From JAFHCF01 sp048497495 (lineage in GTDB: Bacteria; Pseudomonadota; Alphaproteobacteria; Rhizobiales; Ancalomicrobiaceae): a stretch of 40,122 nucleotides of DNA. Every line of letters begins with the position of its first letter. Within the stretch, counting starts at the first letter, position 1. The stretch spans positions 1 to 40,122 of the forward strand of contig JAFHCF010000254.1 in the NCBI GenBank assembly GCA_048497495.1. Reading direction: 5' to 3'. Below are positions 1-7,812 of this stretch, piece after piece. The translations under genes were made by a program, and so were the position numbers. The notes under the pieces were generated by a model, which saw only the letters and a program-made list of their open reading frames with translations, was not told the DNA's origin and did not search any database.

Positions 1-32
1 GCTCGGAGGGATCCGAACGGCCCGGGTCGACC

Positions 33-1235
33 TCAGCGCTTGGTGCGCACCGGCAGCGGCATGTCGGCGGCGGGGATCGTCGCCACGAGGTCGAGCAGGT
101 CGTTGTCCTTGGCGTCCTTCCGAATGCGGAAGTGATACATGTCCTGCAGCGCCTGATGATCCTCCTTGCGGAAGGTCATCACCCCCTTCGGCGTGTCGAA
201 GCTCATGTTCTCCATCGCCGCGATCAGCTTCTCGCTGTCGGTGCTGCCGGCCTTGGTCAGGCCGGCGACCACGGCGGCGGCGGCCGAGAACCCGCCGGCG
301 ACGAAGAAGTCCGGCGGTGCCGAATGGCGCTTCTGGTATTCGGTCTTCAGCCAGTCGTTCATCGGGTTCTTCGGGAAGCCCCAGTAGTAGTAGATGCCAC
401 CCTCGGTCCCGGCGAAGCCCTTCCAGGCGTTCATCGCCGGCAGGATGTTGCCACCCGGCATCAGCGCGATCTGGAAGCGATCCGGCTTCATGTCGGCGAA
501 CTTCGCCATCGGATGGGCACCGGCCCAGATGAAGCCGATCACCCGCTTGCCCGGACGCTCCTTGAGCGCCCCGAACAGGCGTTCGGCATGGGGGGTGAAG
601 TCGGCGGTGTTGCCGGCGGCATATTCCTCGGCGACGATCGTGGCGCGCGGACGCATCGCCGCGAGCGCCTCCTTGAAGGCCTTGACGCCGTCGCGGCCGA
701 AGGCGGTGTCGAGGCCGAGCATGCCGATCGAGACGTCCTCGTTGGCCGGAATCGCCGCGGCATTGGCGAGCGCGTCCTGATAGGACGAGCGCCCGGTGCG
801 GAAGACGTAGCGGTTCCACTTGTCGCCGGTGATCGAGTCGGCGACCGCCGGCTCGACGATCAGCACCTTCTTGGCCTCTTCGGCGACCGGCAGCATGGCG
901 AGCGCGATCGGCGATCCGGTGGTGCCGACGGCGAGCGCCGCGCCGTCGTCGTTGTAGCACTCCTCGAGCAGCGACTTGCCGCGATCGGGCTTCAACTGGT
1001 CGTCCTTGACCAGGACCTCGATCTTGTTGCCGCCGACGGTCATTGTGCCCTTGGTGAGGTACTCGAGGCCCATCATGAACCCGGCCTCGGTCTGCTTGGC
1101 ATAGGCCTCGAGCGGGCCGGTCTTGCCGGCGATCAGGCAGACCTTGATGTCCGCCGCCGCCGTGCCCATCGTACCGAACACAGTCGTACCGATCACTGCC
1201 GCGCTCGCGAGAACGGCGCTCCGCCATCCGGCCAT
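33..1235 (-). CDS. Branched-chain amino-acid-type ABC transporter substrate-binding protein
   Basis: A 400-residue periplasmic binding protein of the LivK/Peripla_BP_6 family, which captures a ligand for a type-I ABC importer. Residues 1-28 form a signal peptide ending in an alanine-rich cleavage region before DIKVCLIAGKTGP, the usual first strand of the family. The length is typical. The start follows a strong GGGAGGA ribosome site. No permease or ATPase gene lies beside it in the window; partners could lie beyond position 1. It diverges from a TetR gene that heads an acyl-CoA operon, and a palindrome overlaps its -35 region, so it is probably co-regulated with that operon. In similar clusters LivK-like proteins often bind aromatic or aliphatic acids rather than leucine. 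The ligand here is unknown. Confidence 0.9.
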   Translation of the reverse strand: MAGWRSAVLASAAVIGTTVFGTMGTAAADIKVCLIAGKTGPLEAYAKQTEAGFMMGLEYLTKGTMTVGGNKIEVLVKDDQLKPDRGKSLLEECYNDDGAALAVGTTGSPIALAMLPVAEEAKKVLIVEPAVADSITGDKWNRYVFRTGRSSYQDALANAAAIPANEDVSIGMLGLDTAFGRDGVKAFKEALAAMRPRATIVAEEYAAGNTADFTPHAERLFGALKERPGKRVIGFIWAGAHPMAKFADMKPDRFQIALMPGGNILPAMNAWKGFAGTEGGIYYYWGFPKNPMNDWLKTEYQKRHSAPPDFFVAGGFSAAAAVVAGLTKAGSTDSEKLIAAMENMSFDTPKGVMTFRKEDHQALQDMYHFRIRKDAKDNDLLDLVATIPAADMPLPVRTKR

Positions 1236-1261
1236 CGTGACTTCCTCCCTGCTTTAAGTCG

Positions 1262-1290
1262 ATTAACTTGACACTTGAGTCATGTCTCAA
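1262..1290 (-). promoter_or_regulatory. Putative promoter of the substrate-binding protein gene
   Basis: On the minus strand TTGAGA (1285-1290) and GTTAAT (1262-1267) are separated by exactly 17 bases, matching the -35 and -10 consensus at 5 and 4 of 6 positions. The region is clearly more AT-rich than its surroundings. The -35 lies inside the palindrome at 1275-1290. This is a sequence prediction only. Confidence 0.5.
1275..1290. promoter_or_regulatory. Palindromic TetR-type operator
   Basis: TTGAGTCATGTCTCAA is a 16-base inverted repeat in which 14 positions obey dyad symmetry (TTGAG-n-CATG-n-CTCAA). It lies in the divergent gap between the binding-protein gene and the tetR gene and covers the -35 of the former. 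Length and placement suit a TetR dimer that represses both directions. That this TetR binds here is inferred from adjacency. Confidence 0.6.
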
Positions 1291-1350
1291 TTTTTCGTAT
1301 CGGTATGCTCGCCGAACGTCAAGAGTGTTCCGACCCCCGAGGGCCGTCCC

Positions 1351-1977
1351 ATGTCGTCTTCCTCCCCTCTGGCGGCGCTACCGCCGCCCAAGACCAGCCG
1401 AGGCGAGCGGACGCGCCACCGCATTCTCGACGCCGCCCAGTCGGAGATCGGCAGCCGCGGGTTCGCCGAGACCTCGATCGGCGACATCGCCCGGGCGGCC
1501 GGCGTGGCGCAGGGGACCTTCTACGTCTACTTCCGCTCCAAGGAGGACGTGCTGCGCGATCTGGTGCTCAGGATGGGGCGGCGTCTGCGCCGCCACCTGA
1601 CCCAGGCGACCCTCGGGCTCACCGACCGGCTGGAGATCGAACGACGCGGCATCCATGCCTTCTTCGGCTTCGTCCGCGCCAATCCCGACCTCTATCGGGT
1701 GGTGGCGGAGAGCCAGTTCGTCGACGAGGCGACCTATCGCCGCTACTACGACGACTTCGCCGCCGGCTACCGCGCCGTGCTCGGAGCCGCCGCCGCCGCC
1801 GGCGAGATCGCGCCGGGCGACGCCGAGATCCGCGCCTGGGCGCTGATGGGGGTCTGCGACATGGTCGGCCGCCGCTACGCCCTGTGGGACGGCGAGGCCG
1901 ACATCGAGGCCGCCGCCGAGGCGGCCTGGGGCTTCGTCGCCCACGGCCTCGCCCCGACCGGGGCCCACGCCCGATGA
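1351..1977 (+). CDS. TetR/AcrR family transcriptional regulator
   Basis: A 208-residue one-component repressor. The N-terminal helix-turn-helix occupies about residues 20-66, with the family pattern of a TSIGDIARAAGVAQGTFYVYF-like recognition region followed by KEDVL. The C-terminal ligand domain is variable, as expected. I chose the ATG at 1351 because GAGGG lies seven bases upstream; an upstream ATG at 1282 would start inside the palindromic operator and adds a non-homologous extension. The stop overlaps the start of the crotonase gene as ATGA, so the regulator is the first gene of the acyl-CoA operon and probably autoregulated. The inducer may be an acyl-CoA of the pathway, by analogy with FadR/PsrA-like TetR proteins; that is inference. 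Confidence 0.9.
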   Translation: MSSSSPLAALPPPKTSRGERTRHRILDAAQSEIGSRGFAETSIGDIARAAGVAQGTFYVYFRSKEDVLRDLVLRMGRRLRRHLTQATLGLTDRLEIERRGIHAFFGFVRANPDLYRVVAESQFVDEATYRRYYDDFAAGYRAVLGAAAAAGEIAPGDAEIRAWALMGVCDMVGRRYALWDGEADIEAAAEAAWGFVAHGLAPTGAHAR

Positions 1978-2747
1978 CCGCCGATCTCGTTCTCCTCGAC
2001 GTCGCGGCCGGCGTGGCGCGGCTGACGTTGAACCGCCCGGCGCGCCACAACAGTCTGGTGCCGGACCTCGTCGACGCGCTGCGCGGGGCGCTCGCCCGTC
2101 TCGCCGCCGAGCCGCCCCGCCTCGTCGTTCTCGCCGGCGCCGGCCGCAGTTTCTCCACCGGCGGCGACGTCGCCGGCTTCGCCGCGCAGCCGATCGAAGG
2201 CCGTGGGGCCTACGCCGAGCGGCTCGTCGGTGGGCTCCACGACGCCATCCTCGACCTCGTCGATCTGCCCTGCCCGGTGATCGGCCGGCTGCACGGGGCG
2301 GTGACCGGCGGCTCGGTCGGGCTGATCCTCGCCTGCGACCTCGTCGCCATGGCGCGCAGTGCTTTCCTCGCGCCCTTCTACGCCACCGTCGGCTTCACCC
2401 CCGACGGCGGCTGGACGGCGCTGATGGCCCCGCGCATCGGCGCCGCCGCGACCGCCGAGATCCTGATGCTCGATCGGCGCCTCGAGGCCGAGGAGGCGCT
2501 CGCCCTCGGCCTCGTCCACGCGGTCGAGGCGGCCGAGGGGCTCGACGCCCGGATATCCGCCTGGGCCGACCGCCTGACCTCGCTCTCCGCCGCGAGCCTC
2601 GCCGCCACCAAGGTGCTGCTGTGGTCGCCCGAGCGTCGCGCCGGGCTCGCCGCCGGGCTCGACCGCGAGCGCGAGGCCTTCGTCGCGGCCATCGCCGCGC
2701 CCGAGACCGAACGAACCATGCGAACCTTCCTGGGGAGGACGGCGTGA
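1974..2747 (+). CDS. Enoyl-CoA hydratase/isomerase (crotonase) family protein
   Basis: A 257-residue crotonase-fold enzyme acting on a CoA thioester. The oxyanion-hole motifs are visible: FSTGGD near residue 60 and GAVTGGSVGL near residue 107. In the second catalytic region the segment VGFTPDGGWTALMAPRIG has aspartate where classical hydratases carry the second glutamate, and the first glutamate position (FYATVG) is not acidic. This resembles PaaG-type isomerases and suggests isomerase or other crotonase chemistry rather than plain hydration. Start and stop overlap tetR and the CoA ligase gene, so translation is coupled. The exact substrate cannot be told from sequence. Confidence 0.88.
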   Translation: MTADLVLLDVAAGVARLTLNRPARHNSLVPDLVDALRGALARLAAEPPRLVVLAGAGRSFSTGGDVAGFAAQPIEGRGAYAERLVGGLHDAILDLVDLPCPVIGRLHGAVTGGSVGLILACDLVAMARSAFLAPFYATVGFTPDGGWTALMAPRIGAAATAEILMLDRRLEAEEALALGLVHAVEAAEGLDARISAWADRLTSLSAASLAATKVLLWSPERRAGLAAGLDREREAFVAAIAAPETERTMRTFLGRTA

Positions 2748-4249
2748 AGACCATTCCCGATCTCTGTCGCCAGCGCGCCCGCCTCTCCGGCGAGGCCCCG
2801 GCCTTCGTCGATGCCGAGACCGGCGTCACCCGCAGCTTCGCCGACGTCGACGCCGAATGCGGCCGTCTCGCTCATCTCCTGCGGGCGCGCGGCCTCGCCT
2901 CCGGCGACCGCGTCGCCGTGCTCTGCCACAACACCGCGGTGTTCTTCCCGCTGCTCTTCGCCTGCGCCCGCGCCCGCCTCGTTCTGGTGCCGCTCAACTG
3001 GCGCCAGACCCCGGCCGAACTGGCGCCGGTGCTCGCGGACTGCGCCGCCCGCCTGCTGCTCTTCGACGCCGCCAATGCCGGCCTCGCCGAGGATCTGGCG
3101 GCGGCGGTCGCGATCGAGCGAGCGGCCCTGGTCGAGCTCGAGGCCGAGGCGCGGCGTCCGGGCGAGGCCCTCGAGGCGGTCGCCTGGGACGGCGAGGCGC
3201 CGTGGTATCTGCTCTACACCTCCGGCACCACCGGCAAGCCGAAGGCGGTGATCCAGACCGCGACCATGGCCGTGGCGAACGCCGTCAACGTCCAGACCGC
3301 CACCGGCATCGGCCCGAGGACGCGGGCGCTCGACTTCCTGCCGCTCTTCCACACCGCCGGGATCAATCTCCATACCCTGCCGATCTTCTTCTCGGGCGGC
3401 GCCTCGCGGGTGGTGCCGAGGTTCGACGCCGGCATCCTGCTCGAGGCGATCGCGGCGGGCGAGGTGACGGTGTTCTTCGGCGTGCCGCAGATCTACCAGG
3501 CGCTGTCGCTCCATCCCGACTTCGGAACTTGCGACCTGTCGCGGGTCGAGCATTGGGGCTGCGGCGGGGCGCCGCTCTCCGCCGGCCTGATCGAGCTCTT
3601 CCTGGCGCGCGGCGTCGCCATCTGCAACGGCATGGGCATGACCGAGACCGGACCGACGGTGTTCTTCATGGATCGGGGAAGCGCCGCCATCAAGATCGGC
3701 TCGGTCGGCAAGCCGCAGCTCCTCGCCGAGGTCCGCATCGTCGACGCCGAGGAGCGCGAGGTCGCGCCCGGCGCCTCCGGCGAGCTGCGCTTCCGGGGCC
3801 CCGGCATCACCCCCGGCTATTTCGGCAACGAGGCGGCGACGCTCGCCGCCTTCGACGCGGAGGGATTCCTGAAGTCCGGCGATGTCGGGCGGATGGACGC
3901 CGACGGCTATTTCTACATCGTCGACCGCATCAAGGACATGTACATCTCCGGCGGCGAGAACGTCTATCCGGCCGAGGTCGAGGCGGTGCTCGGCCGCCAT
4001 CCGAGCGTGCTCGAGGCGGTGGTCGTCGGCGTGCCCGACCCCCGCTGGGGCGAGGTCGGCCACGCGGTGTTGATCCCGCGCCCGGGCGTCCCGATCGACA
4101 CGGCCGCGGTCGTCGCCCATGCCCGCGCCCATCTCGCCGCCTACAAGGTGCCCAAGCACGTCACGGTGATGGCGGAGCTCCCCCGCGCCGCCACCGGCAA
4201 GGTGCGCAAGCATCTCCTGCGCGACCTCCTCCCGGAGACCGCCCGATGA
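2744..4249 (+). CDS. AMP-forming acyl-CoA synthetase (fatty-acid-CoA ligase family)
   Basis: A 501-residue adenylate-forming ligase that activates a carboxylic acid with ATP and CoA. Motifs: the phosphate-binding loop YTSGTTGKPKA at about residues 158-168, the MGMTETGP adenine motif, the hinge GYFYIVDRIKDMYISGGENVYP, and the C-terminal catalytic lysine in ATGKVRK. The start is GTG at 2744, which overlaps the crotonase stop and is preceded by GGGGAGGA; no ATG lies nearby in frame. Its length and ISGGENVYP motif match medium-chain or aromatic-acid ligases. Its place beside an acid-binding ABC protein suggests it activates the imported acid. Confidence 0.93.
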   Translation: MKTIPDLCRQRARLSGEAPAFVDAETGVTRSFADVDAECGRLAHLLRARGLASGDRVAVLCHNTAVFFPLLFACARARLVLVPLNWRQTPAELAPVLADCAARLLLFDAANAGLAEDLAAAVAIERAALVELEAEARRPGEALEAVAWDGEAPWYLLYTSGTTGKPKAVIQTATMAVANAVNVQTATGIGPRTRALDFLPLFHTAGINLHTLPIFFSGGASRVVPRFDAGILLEAIAAGEVTVFFGVPQIYQALSLHPDFGTCDLSRVEHWGCGGAPLSAGLIELFLARGVAICNGMGMTETGPTVFFMDRGSAAIKIGSVGKPQLLAEVRIVDAEEREVAPGASGELRFRGPGITPGYFGNEAATLAAFDAEGFLKSGDVGRMDADGYFYIVDRIKDMYISGGENVYPAEVEAVLGRHPSVLEAVVVGVPDPRWGEVGHAVLIPRPGVPIDTAAVVAHARAHLAAYKVPKHVTVMAELPRAATGKVRKHLLRDLLPETAR

Positions 4250-4644
4250 CCTTCGCGCTCGGCCCGCTCCCCGCCCTCGATCACACGCCGACCCAGGCCG
4301 AGTTCGAGCTCTTCGCCCGGATCTCCGGCGACGACAATCCGATCCACGTCGATCCGGCCTTCTCCGCCCGCACCCGCTTCGGCCGCACCGTCGCCCACGG
4401 CATGATGCTCTATGCGCTGGTCTGGGGGCATCTGCGCCGGGTCCTCGGGCCGGTCGAGGAGAAGGGCCAGAGCCTGATGTTCCCGGCGCCGACCTTCGCC
4501 GGCGAACCAATCCGCATCGAGGCGGCGATCACCGCGATCGAGGCCGGCGAGGCGGTGGTCGAGGTGGCGGTGGTGCGCCTCGCCGACGGCTCGGTCGGCT
4601 GCCGCTCGACGACACGGCTCGTGGCGCGGGAGACGGGACGATGA
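4246..4644 (+). CDS. MaoC family (R)-specific enoyl-CoA hydratase-like protein
   Basis: A 132-residue single-hotdog protein of the MaoC/PhaJ family, which hydrates trans-2-enoyl-CoA. The hydratase-2 signature is intact: ISGDDNPIHVD at about residues 26-36, with the catalytic Asp/His pair, followed by FGRTVAHGMM near residue 45. The start overlaps the ligase stop as ATGA and the stop overlaps the next gene the same way. A second, motif-less hotdog protein follows directly, which suggests the two form a heteromer in which this subunit carries the active site. Confidence 0.9.
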   Translation: MTFALGPLPALDHTPTQAEFELFARISGDDNPIHVDPAFSARTRFGRTVAHGMMLYALVWGHLRRVLGPVEEKGQSLMFPAPTFAGEPIRIEAAITAIEAGEAVVEVAVVRLADGSVGCRSTTRLVARETGR

Positions 4645-5024
4645 AGGTGGGGGACGCGGCCGAACTCGGCCGCCGCTTCGAGCCGGAGGACATCCGCGGC
4701 TTCGTCGCCATCGCCGGTGGCGACGCGGACGCCATCTCCACGGTGCCCGAACCGCTGATCGCGGCGCTGTTCTCCAGGCTCCTCGGGGTCGACCTGCCGG
4801 GGCCGGGAACCAACTATCTGAAGCAGGAGCTGACCTATCTCGCGCCGGTCCCGCTCTCGAGCGAATTGACCGCACGCGTCGAGATCACCCGCCTGCGCCC
4901 CGAAAAGCATCTCTGCGACCTCGCCACGACGCTGGTCGACGCCACCGGCCGGCGGCTCGTCGAGGGCCGTGCCCTGGTCTCGATCCGCGACGTCGCCGGC
5001 GCGCCGGCGGAGGCGGGCGGTTGA
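4641..5024 (+). CDS. MaoC-like hotdog protein lacking the hydratase motif
   Basis: A 127-residue hotdog-fold protein. The segment FVAIAGGDADAISTVPEPLIAALFSRLLG aligns in layout with the active-site helix of MaoC proteins, but the Asn and His of the GDxNPxH signature are absent. The following PGPGTNYLKQELTYLAPV is the usual MaoC core strand. It overlaps the preceding hydratase (ATGA) and the following hydrolase (TTGA). The likely role is the structural, substrate-binding half of a heteromeric hydratase, as known for ChsH1/ChsH2 of mycobacterial cholesterol breakdown; a thioesterase-like role is an alternative. Confidence 0.8.
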   Translation: MKVGDAAELGRRFEPEDIRGFVAIAGGDADAISTVPEPLIAALFSRLLGVDLPGPGTNYLKQELTYLAPVPLSSELTARVEITRLRPEKHLCDLATTLVDATGRRLVEGRALVSIRDVAGAPAEAGG

Positions 5025-5842
5025 CGGGCGCGCGGATCCCGCGGGCCTCGGACATCGGCGTCGGACCCCCGGTCGTGATGGTGCACGGCTGGTCGGCCGA
5101 CGGCGACTTCTTCGCCCCCCAGAAGGATCTCGCCCGGCGCGGCCTTCGCGTCCTCGCCCCCGATCTGCCGGGCCACGGGCCTCGGGCGGAGCCCGATTCC
5201 AGCCTGACCATCGCCGATCTCGCCGTGGCGCTGCGCGCCTGGCTGATCGAGACCGGGCTCGAGCGCCCGCTCGTCCTCGGCTGGTCGATGGGCGCCTCGG
5301 TGCTGCTCGACATGCTGGGGCGCGACGACGCGCCGGAGGTCGCCGGCCTCGTCATCCTCGACATGACGCCGAAGGTCGCCAACGCGCCCGATTGGCGGCT
5401 GGGTCTCTCCAGCGGTCACGATCGCGCCGGCATGGCGGCGATGGCCGAAGCGATGGAGCGCGATTGGCCGCGCGTCGCGCACCGCATCGCCCGCGCCCTC
5501 TTCGCCCGCGATCTCGCGATCGATCCCGAGCGCCTCGCCTTCGCCGAGACCCGCATGGCCGCCCGCGACGGAGCCACCATGGCGGCGCTGTGGCGCTCGC
5601 TCGCCGCCTTCGACGGCCGCGCCACCCTCGATCGCCTCGCCGTCCCCTGTCTCGCGGTGACCGGCGGGCGCAGCCGCATCTACGGCCCGGCGCTGCTCGA
5701 CTGGTATCGCCGCCACTCGTCCGTCACCCGCGCCGTGGCGATCGCCGACGCCGGCCACGCGCCCCAGTTGGAACGGCCCGACCGCCTCGCCGAGATCCTC
5801 GAGGCCTTCGCCGGGGAGATCGGCCTGCGGCGGGGGAGTTGA
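5021..5842 (+). CDS. Alpha/beta hydrolase
   Basis: A 273-residue alpha/beta-hydrolase. The oxyanion HGW is at residues 22-24, the nucleophile elbow GWSMG has Ser89, and the catalytic histidine is in DAGHAPQLERP (His246). The segment TGGRSRIYG, where the acid residue usually sits, lacks an aspartate, so the acid may come from another strand, as in some BioH-like esterases. The start is TTG at 5021, overlapping the upstream stop (TTGA) behind GGAGGCGGGCGG; no ATG offers a better fit. As the last gene of the acyl-CoA operon it may be an esterase or thioesterase for the substrate or an intermediate. Confidence 0.85.
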   Translation: MTGARIPRASDIGVGPPVVMVHGWSADGDFFAPQKDLARRGLRVLAPDLPGHGPRAEPDSSLTIADLAVALRAWLIETGLERPLVLGWSMGASVLLDMLGRDDAPEVAGLVILDMTPKVANAPDWRLGLSSGHDRAGMAAMAEAMERDWPRVAHRIARALFARDLAIDPERLAFAETRMAARDGATMAALWRSLAAFDGRATLDRLAVPCLAVTGGRSRIYGPALLDWYRRHSSVTRAVAIADAGHAPQLERPDRLAEILEAFAGEIGLRRGS

Positions 5843-5846
5843 GGCC

Positions 5847-6461
5847 TCAGCCCCCGTGGCGGTCGAGGAAGGCCTCGACGCCGAGGGCACGGAAGTCGGG
5901 CAGCGCCCGGCGCAGGGTCTCGTGATCCCAGTCCCACCAGGCGAGCCGCTCGATCCGGGCGGCGACCTCCTCGGTGAAGCGGCGACGGATCGGCTTGGCC
6001 GGATTGCCGGCGACGATGGTGTAGGGCTCGACGTCGCGGGTCACCACCGCGCCGCCGGCCACCACCGCGCCGGTGCCGACCGAACGGCCGGCGAGTACGA
6101 TCGCGCCATGGCCGATCCACACGTCGTGACCGATCGTCACCGCGAGATCACGGCGCCGATCGAAGAAGGCGAGGTCGTCTTCCTCGCCGTCGAAATAGGC
6201 CGAGGGCCGATAGGTGAAATGGGCCTGGGTGATCCGCTCCATCGGGTGATTGCCCGGGTTGATCCGGGTGTGCGCCGCGATCGAGCAGAACTTGCCGATG
6301 GTCGTGTAGATGATCTCGGCGTCGTGGACCACGTAGGAATAGTCGCCGAAGCGCGTCTCGGTGATCCGTGTGCGGGGCCCGACCTCGGTATAGCGGCCGA
6401 AGTGGCTCGCGCTGACGATCGCGGTCGGATCGATGGTGGGGGTGGGCGACAGTTTCGACAT
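5847..6461 (-). CDS. Phosphonate-operon hexapeptide-repeat acetyltransferase
   Basis: A 204-residue left-handed beta-helix transferase with hexapeptide repeats. The repeats run over residues 10-60 and 105-155; VTIGHDVWIGHGAIVLAG and the terminal VVTRDVEPYTIVAGNPAKPIRRRF are diagnostic of the LacA/CatB-like xenobiotic acetyltransferase group. It is the last gene of the C-P lyase operon and matches the phosphonate-associated hexapeptide family (TIGR03308 type). Substrate is not established; an acetyl-CoA-dependent N-acetylation of aminoalkylphosphonates, the job of PhnO in enterics, is a reasonable guess. Only 22 bases separate it from the 2H phosphoesterase gene. Confidence 0.88.
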   Translation of the reverse strand: MSKLSPTPTIDPTAIVSASHFGRYTEVGPRTRITETRFGDYSYVVHDAEIIYTTIGKFCSIAAHTRINPGNHPMERITQAHFTYRPSAYFDGEEDDLAFFDRRRDLAVTIGHDVWIGHGAIVLAGRSVGTGAVVAGGAVVTRDVEPYTIVAGNPAKPIRRRFTEEVAARIERLAWWDWDHETLRRALPDFRALGVEAFLDRHGG

Positions 6462-6483
6462 GGGAAGAGACCTCGGTCGCGCC

Positions 6484-7176
6484 TCAGGCGGCGAAGGGGA
6501 AACGCTCGAGCATCCGGAAGGGCGCGTCTCGGCTCTCCTGGCGGAAGAGCGTGATCGCGTCGACGGCGAGCGGACGGGCGACGCCCTCGAGGAAATCGGC
6601 GAGGCCGGCGCGGATCTCGGCGCGCCGCTCCTCCGGCAACCGGCCGGTCAGCGTCATGTGGAAGCGGAAGTCCTCGAAGACGTAAGGGTAGCCCCAGCGG
6701 TCGAGGGACTCGATGTGGCGCGGCTCGATGAGTTCGGCGATCCGCCGCGACCGATCGAGGACCCCCAGCGGCGCGCGGAACGGCTCGAAGGCGACGACGC
6801 AGTCGGCGGCGAGACCGAGGAGGTCGGGGTGCGGCGCCACCGGCACCAGGGCGATGAAGGCCTTCATCACCGCGACCTCGAGATCGGCGACGGCGAAGCC
6901 GCTCCGCGTCTCGGCGAAGCCGCGGGCCGCCGCGCGCAGGAGATCCTCGTCGGTATCCTCCGCCAGTTCGAACGGCGCCTTGAGCGTGGCGTGGAAGCCG
7001 TAGCGGCGCGGCTCGGCGGTGAGTGCCGCCCAGTCCGGCGCGGTGAAGGGCGCCGTCACCGGAAAGGGCGACATCTCGCCGGTGACCGCGTCACGGCCGA
7101 TGACGTGCGAGGCCGCCCGCCACAGCGGCGTGTCGGGCGAGGGCGTGAGATAGACGGCGTAACGCGGGCGCGACAT
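6484..7176 (-). CDS. DUF1045 phosphonate-operon 2H phosphoesterase
   Basis: A 230-residue protein of the DUF1045 family found in C-P lyase operons. Two HxT motifs of the 2H phosphoesterase superfamily are present: FHATLK with His62 and FHMTLTG with His173. These are the catalytic histidines of cyclic phosphodiesterases and RNA ligase-like enzymes. I chose the ATG at 7176, where GGAG lies about 11 bases upstream and the RPRYAVYL core begins at once, over an ATG 21 bases further up. phnP is absent from the window, so this enzyme may open the ribose 1,2-cyclic phosphate made by the C-P lyase. That substrate is inferred. Confidence 0.88.
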   Translation of the reverse strand: MSRPRYAVYLTPSPDTPLWRAASHVIGRDAVTGEMSPFPVTAPFTAPDWAALTAEPRRYGFHATLKAPFELAEDTDEDLLRAAARGFAETRSGFAVADLEVAVMKAFIALVPVAPHPDLLGLAADCVVAFEPFRAPLGVLDRSRRIAELIEPRHIESLDRWGYPYVFEDFRFHMTLTGRLPEERRAEIRAGLADFLEGVARPLAVDAITLFRQESRDAPFRMLERFPFAA

Positions 7177-7239
7177 GGGGGGCGGGACTCCTGACATCTT
7201 CCGACCGGCGCGAACCCGTCCGGTCGAAGCGATACGGCA

Positions 7240-7812
7240 CTATGGGGCGACGATCGCCGCGAGGAAGGCGGCGATCGCGCTGTCGAGATCGCTGCCGTTG
7301 TCGATGACGGCATCGGCGATCGGCCGCTCGTCCGGCGTCAATCGACGCGCCAGCCGTTCCGGCCCGGCTCCGTCGCTCGGCCGATCGCGCGCCGCGATCC
7401 GCCCCGCCAGGACCTCCGCCGGCGCCGTGACCTCGATCACCGTGACGTCGGGCCAGCGCTGCCGCGCCTCGGCGACGACGGTGCGCGAGACGTTGATCAC
7501 CACATGGGCGCCGCGCGCCAGATCGGCGTCGATGGCGGCGGGAATGCCGTACCAGTGGCCGTGCGCCGACCAGGTGAGGGCGAAGCCGCCGCGCTCCCGC
7601 ACCCCGTGGAACCCGATCTCGTCGGCGACGATGTTGTCTTCGGCCGCCGACGCCGGTCGAGTGATGATCCGCCGGGGAAAGACGTAACGCTGGTCGACCG
7701 CGAGCGCCGTCCGCGCCGCCCCGATCAGGGTGTCCTTGCCGGCGCCCGACGGTCCGACCACCAGGATCAGCCGACCCGGCAGTTCCGAGGTGGTCGCCCA
7801 CCGCGCCCCCAT
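7240..7812 (-). CDS. phnN: Ribose 1,5-bisphosphate phosphokinase PhnN
   Basis: A 190-residue P-loop kinase that phosphorylates ribose 1,5-bisphosphate to PRPP, the last step that returns the ribose of the C-P lyase pathway to metabolism. The Walker A motif GPSGAGKDT is at residues 20-28. Guanylate-kinase-like features follow: RRIITRP near residue 48 and FALTWSAHGHWYGIP near residue 77, typical of PhnN. The ATG at 7812 overlaps the phnM stop (TGATG); a GTG one codon upstream is less likely. It belongs to the phnG-N operon. Confidence 0.95.
   Translation of the reverse strand: MGARWATTSELPGRLILVVGPSGAGKDTLIGAARTALAVDQRYVFPRRIITRPASAAEDNIVADEIGFHGVRERGGFALTWSAHGHWYGIPAAIDADLARGAHVVINVSRTVVAEARQRWPDVTVIEVTAPAEVLAGRIAARDRPSDGAGPERLARRLTPDERPIADAVIDNGSDLDSAIAAFLAAIVAP

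Noticed and set aside
2378..4510. Long 710-residue minus-strand frame opposite the CoA ligase
   Set aside because: It is low-complexity, rich in Arg/Gly/Ala, contains no domain, and lies wholly over well-supported plus-strand genes. It is a product of high GC at third positions.
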